Below are positions 62,674-64,000 of a DNA stretch of 64,000 nucleotides, piece by piece (position 1 is the stretch's first letter; every line of letters begins with the position of its first letter). The stretch lies in NCBI GenBank assembly GCA_016871495.1, contig VHDF01000005.1, positions 1 through 64,000 of the forward strand. The letters run 5' to 3'. The stretch is from Verrucomicrobiota bacterium. GTDB lineage: Bacteria > Verrucomicrobiota > Verrucomicrobiia > Limisphaerales > VHDF01. The notes under the pieces were generated by a model that saw nothing but the letters and a program-made list of their open reading frames with translations, did not search any database and was not told the origin of the DNA. Made by a program: the position numbers and the translations under genes.

Positions 62674-64000
62674 CGTGGTTCCTCGTCCCAATGCGAGTCC
62701 AAGATGGGAGGTTAACCGCGACGGACAGGGCGGAGCCGGGGGAGGACCGTCCCGCGGGGACGAACGAAACAGCCATTCTCAATTTGGGGAGCGCGGCTGT
62801 GTCGGAGACCAGCCGCAGCGCGCGGACAGTTCGGAAGACTCCAGATTTTTCAACGTGCGGCGGCTGGCCAAACGACGACCCAGGCGTGCTCCAACACCCC
62901 CGAATGTTGCACGGTTCCTTATCCCAGAAAGTTGACCACGAAAGTGAAGCGGAGCAGGGGAGGGCGCCCGAGCTTGGCCCAGGGGCATCGAGCGGTTTTC
63001 TGGCGGGCCCCATGCCGCCGACGCGCAAGCCCGAGAGAAATAGCAGCTCCGTCATTGCTCTTGAGGAACGAGGGATGCTCGAGAGGGTCTGGCGCAAACC
63101 GTAGAGCGTCAGGCACCGATCCATCACCGCCTTCCATTGAAAGCGCCTGAGGATTTCCTGCCGCCCGTGTATTCCCATCGTCTCCCGGAGTTCCGGTTCA
63201 TCCCGGAGCCGCTCCAGCGCATGACGGAGCGATGGGGGCTGATTCGGTTCCGTAAGAAGTCCGGTGATTTCGTGAGTGACAATTTCCGGCAAACTGGCAA
63301 CCCGCGTAGCGACGACCGGAAGGCCGCAGGCCATGCCTTCGAGCAAGGTTTGGCCCAGTAATTCAGGGATCGCCGTTTCCGTGCCGTCAGGAAGACGGTG
63401 GACGCTGGGCAAGACCAAACAGTGGGCGGCACGATAATGGGAAACCAAAGCCTCGTCGGGGCATTCGTGGAAAAAACGCACCGGTTTCCCATGAGCAAGC
63501 GTCTCCAGGGATCGCGCGTAGGCTTGATGGTAAGGTTTTCCAACAATCGCCAACTCCATGCCCTGGGGAAGCGCTTCGATCAAATCGTGGATGCCCTTGT
63601 GTGGAACAAGACGTCCCACAAAAAGCACTTTGAACGGGCGCGGCGGAATGCGGGCCGGGCCGGGTGAGAACCGATCCGCGTCCACTCCGCCGTAGATCAC
63701 GTGCGCGTTCGTGCGCCGGGCGTGGCCAAAGACCTCACGGCTGAATTGGCTCAGATGCAAATGGCCGCGAAACCAGGTGTCCGTCGAAACGTAAGCCGAA
63801 AGGTCCCAGCCACCTCCGCCCAGATCGCTGACGAATACTTTGCTTCCAGTGCATCGTCCGAACAAGGCGGCCAGGCTGGTGGCGAGGACATGTTGTTGGT
63901 GACACTGCACGATTTCCGCGCCGGCCAGGGCTTTGAACATGCTCCAGTGGAAGGGATTTGTGGATTGGCCTCGGATGCGGCGGGCGGGTCCGAGCACCGA
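62639..64000 (-). CDS. Glycosyltransferase family 4 (partial, extends past the window)
   Basis: At least 453 residues; the frame is still open at the window edge, so the N-terminus is missing. GT4 motifs are clear: VIYGGVDADRFSPGPARIP, VLFVGRLVPHKGIHDLIEAL, HYRAAHCLVLPSVHRLP and ETAIPELLGQTLLEGMACGL, then PVVATRVASLPEIVTHEITG. The E-x7-E pair binds the nucleotide sugar. After about SSIPRSSRAM (near 63050) the remaining 130 residues come from repeat DNA (62639-62940), so the natural C-terminus was probably lost or replaced. Likely an LPS or exopolysaccharide transferase, convergent with the GT9. Confidence 0.85.
   Translation of the reverse strand, partial: SVLGPARRIRGQSTNPFHWSMFKALAGAEIVQCHQQHVLATSLAALFGRCTGSKVFVSDLGGGGWDLSAYVSTDTWFRGHLHLSQFSREVFGHARRTNAHVIYGGVDADRFSPGPARIPPRPFKVLFVGRLVPHKGIHDLIEALPQGMELAIVGKPYHQAYARSLETLAHGKPVRFFHECPDEALVSHYRAAHCLVLPSVHRLPDGTETAIPELLGQTLLEGMACGLPVVATRVASLPEIVTHEITGLLTEPNQPPSLRHALERLRDEPELRETMGIHGRQEILRRFQWKAVMDRCLTLYGLRQTLSSIPRSSRAMTELLFLSGLRVGGMGPARKPLDAPGPSSGALPCSASLSWSTFWDKEPCNIRGCWSTPGSSFGQPPHVEKSGVFRTVRALRLVSDTAALPKLRMAVSFVPAGRSSPGSALSVAVNLPSWTRIGTRNHAGRAAFHRSPS
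62772..62862. repeat. REP-containing repeat, inverse of 31315-31398
   Basis: CAGCCATTCTCAATTTGGGGAGCGCGGCTGTG, GACCAGCCGCAGCGCGCGGACAG and TTCGGAAGACTCCAGATTTTTCAACG match the reverse complement of the 31-kb copy with few changes. The REP-like unit GGAGCGCGGCTGTG...AGCCGCAGCG is its core. Confidence 0.8.

Noticed and set aside
62439..63104. Plus-strand frames opposite the GT4 C-terminus
   Set aside because: They consist mainly of interspersed repeat sequence and show no domain.
1..64000. tRNA, rRNA or riboswitch genes
   Set aside because: I looked for cloverleaf-type and rRNA sequences and known riboswitch cores and found none I could support by eye.

Overview
The window looks like chromosomal DNA of an environmental Verrucomicrobiota bacterium (Limisphaerales/Pedosphaera-like). 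The evidence is high GC, a DUF1552 protein, several [12 protein letters not shown] prepilin-like proteins ending in a FADGHAE-type tail or similar, CotH/LamG/CHRD surface proteins, PQQ-type propellers and many families of short palindromic interspersed repeats. This placement is inference; no rRNA or tRNA gene is visible.

Layout. 1-6.5 kb: transposase remnant, YceI pair, POT peptide transporter, orphan leuD, then an aminotransferase-permease pair. 6.5-14 kb: a repeat-built anchored protein, a prepilin-like protein, a CocE hydrolase, then a decayed CRISPR-Cas locus (12.0-13.6 kb). That locus holds two CRISPR-like repeats, a frameshifted Cas4 domain, a second Cas4 N-terminal fragment, a Cas9 N-terminal (RuvC-I) fragment, an orphan plus-strand terminator, and an apparently intact ParE-type toxin-antitoxin pair lodged between the two Cas4 copies. 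14-21.3 kb: a tightly coupled heme operon (ccsA/hemX-like, hemA, hemC, cobA-hemD fusion) running by a 4-nt overlap into three sugar-acid genes (Ldh-type dehydrogenase, SDR, KDPG-type aldolase). 21.4-23 kb: rpoN. 23-31 kb: beta-propellers, quinone reductase, EEP hydrolase, DUF4097 protein and a pectate-lyase-like protein. 31-35 kb: ceramidase-like protein coupled to an enolase-superfamily dehydratase, then miaE. 35-42 kb: a large LTD-CotH-LTD protein and a deacetylase-PHP fusion.

42.5-48.7 kb is a dense six-gene plus-strand cluster: response regulator fused to a metallo-beta-lactamase domain, CDP-alcohol phosphotransferase with an extra N-terminal domain, flippase-like membrane protein, nucleotidyltransferase, NagB-like deaminase and ChbG/YdjC-like deacetylase. 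Together these suggest a route that activates a head group with CTP, attaches it to a lipid and possibly flips it; the product is unknown. 49-52 kb is a minus-strand transporter-epimerase-LytTR operon. 52.6-60 kb holds secreted or surface proteins (DUF1552, prepilin-like, a 1602-residue LamG/Ig/CHRD protein). 60-64 kb holds acylphosphatase, a phosphoesterase and two glycosyltransferases.

Intergenic DNA is dominated by at least six repeat families. One is a 133-bp element with imperfect terminal inverted repeats. Another lies directly after three plus-strand stop codons and is internally rearranged in one copy. A third is a REP-like palindrome that fits the RAYT transposase remnant at the left edge.
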